Of a stretch of 33,394 bases of DNA, positions 32,504 to 33,394 are shown one piece after another (within the stretch, counting starts at the first letter, position 1; each line of letters begins with the position of its first letter). Source of the DNA: an uncultured Opitutia bacterium. Its GTDB lineage: Bacteria > Verrucomicrobiota > Verrucomicrobiia > Opitutales > Opitutaceae. Both the position numbers and the translations under genes were made by a program. The stretch lies in the NCBI GenBank assembly GCA_903872505.1, contig CAIQKV010000035.1, positions 1 to 33,394 on the forward strand. The letters are read 5' to 3'. The notes under the pieces are model-generated. The model saw only the letters and a program-made list of their open reading frames with translations. It made no database searches and had not been told where the DNA came from.

Positions 32504-33394
32504 TGAAGCTTTCTGTCCAGGATTACCGCCGCCCTGGCGCCCGCCGGGGCGGCTTCACGCTGGTTGAGATCCTGGTGTCGCTGTCGGTGGCCGTGTTCGT
32601 GCTCGGGGCCATCGCCACGATCGCCGTGATGTCCGCGAAGGTCATGCGCAAGAACGTGCTGGCCGGCGACGCCGTGACCGCCACGCGCCTGTTCCAGGAG
32701 CACCTGAACAAGGAGATCACCATGGCGGTCTCCAGCCCCGATGCGGTAGCCCCGCAGTATTCCGGCGGCAACGGCGCCACGCCGGAGCGTTTTTCCCGCC
32801 TGACTTACCGCTATACCGTCGGGCCCCTCGCGAAAATCGTGGGCAACACGCCGCATTCCGAGGTCAATATCGTGGTCAACTGCCCGGCCACGCTCGTTCC
32901 CCGGATCGGCGATTATTACATGATGGACAGCCCGAACCTTGGCACGGGCATTGCGATCGCGAACGTCCAGGACTTTCGCGCGCCGAATGTCGACGGCAAT
33001 GTCACCCTCACGCTGGCGCAAGCCCTCGACGCCGGCACCATCGGACCCCCGGAGGACGCGGCTAATGGCAACCTTGTGACCATCCAGCGCCAGCGCGCCT
33101 ACCAGACCGAGGTTTCCACCAAATATCCTGCGCTGTTCGAAGTGCGCTGGTATATGACGACCGCCAGCACGACTCCACCGGCGGTCGGCGACACCGAACC
33201 CTACCTGGTGATCTCAAGCAACCTCGCGCCGTCCGCCCAGTACCCCTTCATCAAGTTACCCGGTCCGGGCGTCACGCCTGAGCCGGCGGTCGGGTGGGAA
33301 TTCACCTACGCCGCTGCCATCAACGAGGGACAGTTTATCGGCGGCAAGACTGGGTTCTATGAGGCCAACCACTCCGAGGGCCTGATCATGCCGA
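32503..33394 (+). CDS. PilW/GspJ-like pseudopilin (partial, runs off window)
   Basis: Open from ATG 32503 to the window end, at least 297 residues. Leader MKLSVQDYRRPGARRGG is followed by the prepilin peptidase site G|FTLVE and the helix EILVSLSVAVFVLGAIATIA, then AVMSAK. The globular part has blocks such as LFQEHLNKEITMAVSSP and Pro/Thr-rich loops, with a possible long beta region after residue 100. Length and position after a PilV-like gene fit a PilW/GspJ-type minor pseudopilin. It starts one base into the previous stop (TGATG), so it is probably translationally coupled to mini-pseudopilin 2. The C-terminus is not visible. Confidence 0.85.
   Translation, partial: MKLSVQDYRRPGARRGGFTLVEILVSLSVAVFVLGAIATIAVMSAKVMRKNVLAGDAVTATRLFQEHLNKEITMAVSSPDAVAPQYSGGNGATPERFSRLTYRYTVGPLAKIVGNTPHSEVNIVVNCPATLVPRIGDYYMMDSPNLGTGIAIANVQDFRAPNVDGNVTLTLAQALDAGTIGPPEDAANGNLVTIQRQRAYQTEVSTKYPALFEVRWYMTTASTTPPAVGDTEPYLVISSNLAPSAQYPFIKLPGPGVTPEPAVGWEFTYAAAINEGQFIGGKTGFYEANHSEGLIMP

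Noticed and set aside
1-33394. tRNA genes, CRISPR arrays, insertion sequences or phage genes
   Set aside because: I saw no cloverleaf with a TTCGA loop, no regular spacer repeats, and no transposase, integrase or phage structural motifs.

Overview
This is a high-GC chromosomal segment from a Gram-negative bacterium, most likely a member of the Verrucomicrobiota close to Opitutaceae. That placement is inference from gene content and order, an LpxK (lipid A) gene, many prepilin-type genes, frequent GTG starts, near absence of Shine-Dalgarno sites, and an intergenic palindrome of the CCACGGAGGCACGGAG kind that I recall as common in this phylum. No 16S gene is present to settle it. The window is nearly fully coding, with no tRNA, rRNA, CRISPR, insertion sequence or prophage.

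Layout. 1-84: tail of an upstream gene. 161-736: rplU-rpmA (ribosomal proteins L21, L27) with a strong terminator. 845-1300: a small one-TM protein, convergent with pheA (1315-2394, -) and scpB (2396-3232, -). 3347-6647: ilvD and pgi, tandem. 6760-6927: a 55-residue lipoprotein. 6979-8713: rsmI and a Ppx/GppA phosphatase joined by a palindromic repeat that supplies one stop codon and the next start region. 8721-14871 (-): lpxK, M29 aminopeptidase, adenosine/adenine deaminase, an RluD-type pseudouridine synthase and a large protein of unknown function, mostly with overlapping stops and starts. 14940-18933: class V aminotransferase and a TopB-type topoisomerase. 18991-21041: a membrane-anchored Spy-like protein and class II aldolase. 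21064-29234: menaquinone genes (metG-menF-menD and menB-GNAT on -) interrupted by the potassium transporter kup (+).

The right end (29336-33394) differs. A NarL-type histidine kinase and response regulator overlap by ATGA. They are followed by about 290 bases of AT-richer non-coding DNA holding five inverted repeats. Then comes a tight prepilin operon: a PilV/GspI-like pseudopilin, two tiny proteins (59 and 73 aa) that look like the N-terminal helix of a pseudopilin and nothing else, and a PilW/GspJ-like pseudopilin that runs off the window. The two mini-pseudopilins and the structured region before them are the best candidates for something undescribed.

Most genes are housekeeping: translation (L21, L27, MetRS, RsmI, RluD), chromosome maintenance (ScpB, topoisomerase), amino acid synthesis (PheA, IlvD), central carbon (Pgi, Fba), lipid A (LpxK) and respiratory quinone (MenF, MenD, MenB). 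Menaquinone is made by the classical chorismate-isochorismate route, judging from MenF, MenD and MenB.
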